A stretch of 6,229 bases of DNA, from the NCBI GenBank assembly GCA_025453855.1, contig JALOPO010000117.1:1-6229 (forward strand), given 5' to 3'. The stretch comes from Gemmatimonadaceae bacterium. GTDB taxonomy: Bacteria; Gemmatimonadota; Gemmatimonadetes; Gemmatimonadales; Gemmatimonadaceae. Below, one piece after another: positions 5,817-6,229 of the stretch. A program made the position numbers and the translations under genes. Numbering within the stretch: the first letter of the stretch is position 1; every line of letters starts with the position of its first letter. The notes under the pieces are model-generated. The model was not told the origin of the DNA. It did not search any database and saw only the letters and a list, made by a program, of their open reading frames with translations.

Positions 5817-6229
5817 GCCGCGGCCACGCGCCCGCCGGCCGCCTCGTCGCGCTCCATCATCGTGAGCACCGTCGTCACCAGCCCGCGCACCACCTCGGGG
5901 CGGTTGCGCTGCACGTGGATCCCCGGCAGCCAGACGATCTCCTTGGGATCGCGCGCGGCCGCGTAGAGCGTCTCGATCGCGGGGCGCGGGAGCCGCTCGT
6001 CCTCGGTGGCGTTGACCATCACGAACGGGCGCGGCGCGACGCGCGCCACCCACTTCTCGGGCGACCGGCGAGCGGGCGCAACGGCTCGGGCACCGCCTTG
6101 CGCGAGTTGTGCTCGAGCAGCGCGCGCGTGTCGCCGGCGCCGTGCACGCTCCAGAGCCGCGTGATGCGCGGATCGAGCGCCGCCGCGACGGTCATGAACG
6201 GCGTGCCGAGGCTCGCGCCGACGCCTTCC
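5738..6229 (-). pseudogene. Alpha/beta hydrolase, 5' truncated by window edge, frameshifted
   Basis: The 3' part of an alpha/beta-fold hydrolase is visible in two frames. From 6228 the first frame reads a nucleophile elbow GASLG (Ser codon 6211-6213), then a stretch ending LRPLAG, and continues out of frame to a stop at 6019-6021. The second frame resumes with SPEKWVARV at about 6064, then NATEDERLP (probable catalytic Asp, codon 5999-6001) and LPGIHV (probable catalytic His, codon 5915-5917), and ends at a TAG at 5738-5740. All three triad residues are thus present but split by a shift at about 6058-6070. Adding one base there would give the continuous reading LAGSPEKWV. This may be a true inactivating mutation or a sequencing or assembly error. 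The substrate cannot be told; the family includes esterases, dienelactone hydrolases and acyl-peptidases. The last 79 bases overlap the cytochrome c gene on the other strand. Confidence 0.7.

Noticed and set aside
5808..5822. Possible terminator hairpin GCGGC-TGA-GCCGC at the cytochrome c stop
   Set aside because: The stem is only 5 bp with a 3-base loop, there is no T tract, and it lies within the opposing hydrolase frame; a chance GC match is more likely.
1..6229. Search for CRISPR arrays, tRNA or rRNA genes, insertion sequences and toxin or phage-defence genes
   Set aside because: No repeated spacers, RNA gene signatures, transposase motifs or terminal inverted repeats were seen by eye; the window is explained by metabolic and respiratory genes.

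Overview
The window is very GC-rich, densely coding DNA from a bacterium with a respiratory chain, probably Gram-negative. The base composition, the MsrB-MsrA fusion and the cytochrome b/Rieske cluster with its own flavoprotein would fit Gemmatimonadota or a similar high-GC phylum. That assignment is only a guess, because no marker gene is present.

Layout. (1) 6-998, minus strand: a fused methionine sulfoxide reductase in MsrB-MsrA order. (2) 999-1298: a divergent intergenic region with several short palindromes and no convincing gene. (3) 1299-5816, plus strand: a tightly packed five-gene operon coding for a small two-helix membrane protein, a GltD-type FAD/iron-sulfur oxidoreductase with a C-terminal 2x[4Fe-4S] ferredoxin domain, a fused b6/subunit-IV-type cytochrome b, a Rieske protein with a Tat-like signal anchor, and a membrane-tethered monohaem cytochrome c. 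Three of its four junctions can be read as 4-base start/stop overlaps; the fourth is a 12-base gap. (4) 5738-6229, minus strand: the 3' part of an alpha/beta-hydrolase gene, cut by the window edge, carrying an apparent one-base frameshift near 6058-6070 and overlapping the end of the cytochrome c gene tail to tail.

How the genes work together. Cytochrome b, Rieske and cytochrome c are the redox core of a quinol:cytochrome c oxidoreductase of the Rieske/b type. The gene before cytochrome b encodes a soluble, presumably cytoplasmic flavoprotein with binding motifs for FAD and a pyridine nucleotide and enough cysteines for up to four iron-sulfur clusters. The arrangement suggests a complex that links the quinone pool to the NAD(P)H pool as well as to periplasmic cytochrome c, possibly by reverse or bifurcated electron flow. 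Similar flavoprotein-containing bc gene clusters have been described in anammox bacteria. The complex and its direction of electron flow are inferences here; the gene content and motifs are read directly from the sequence.
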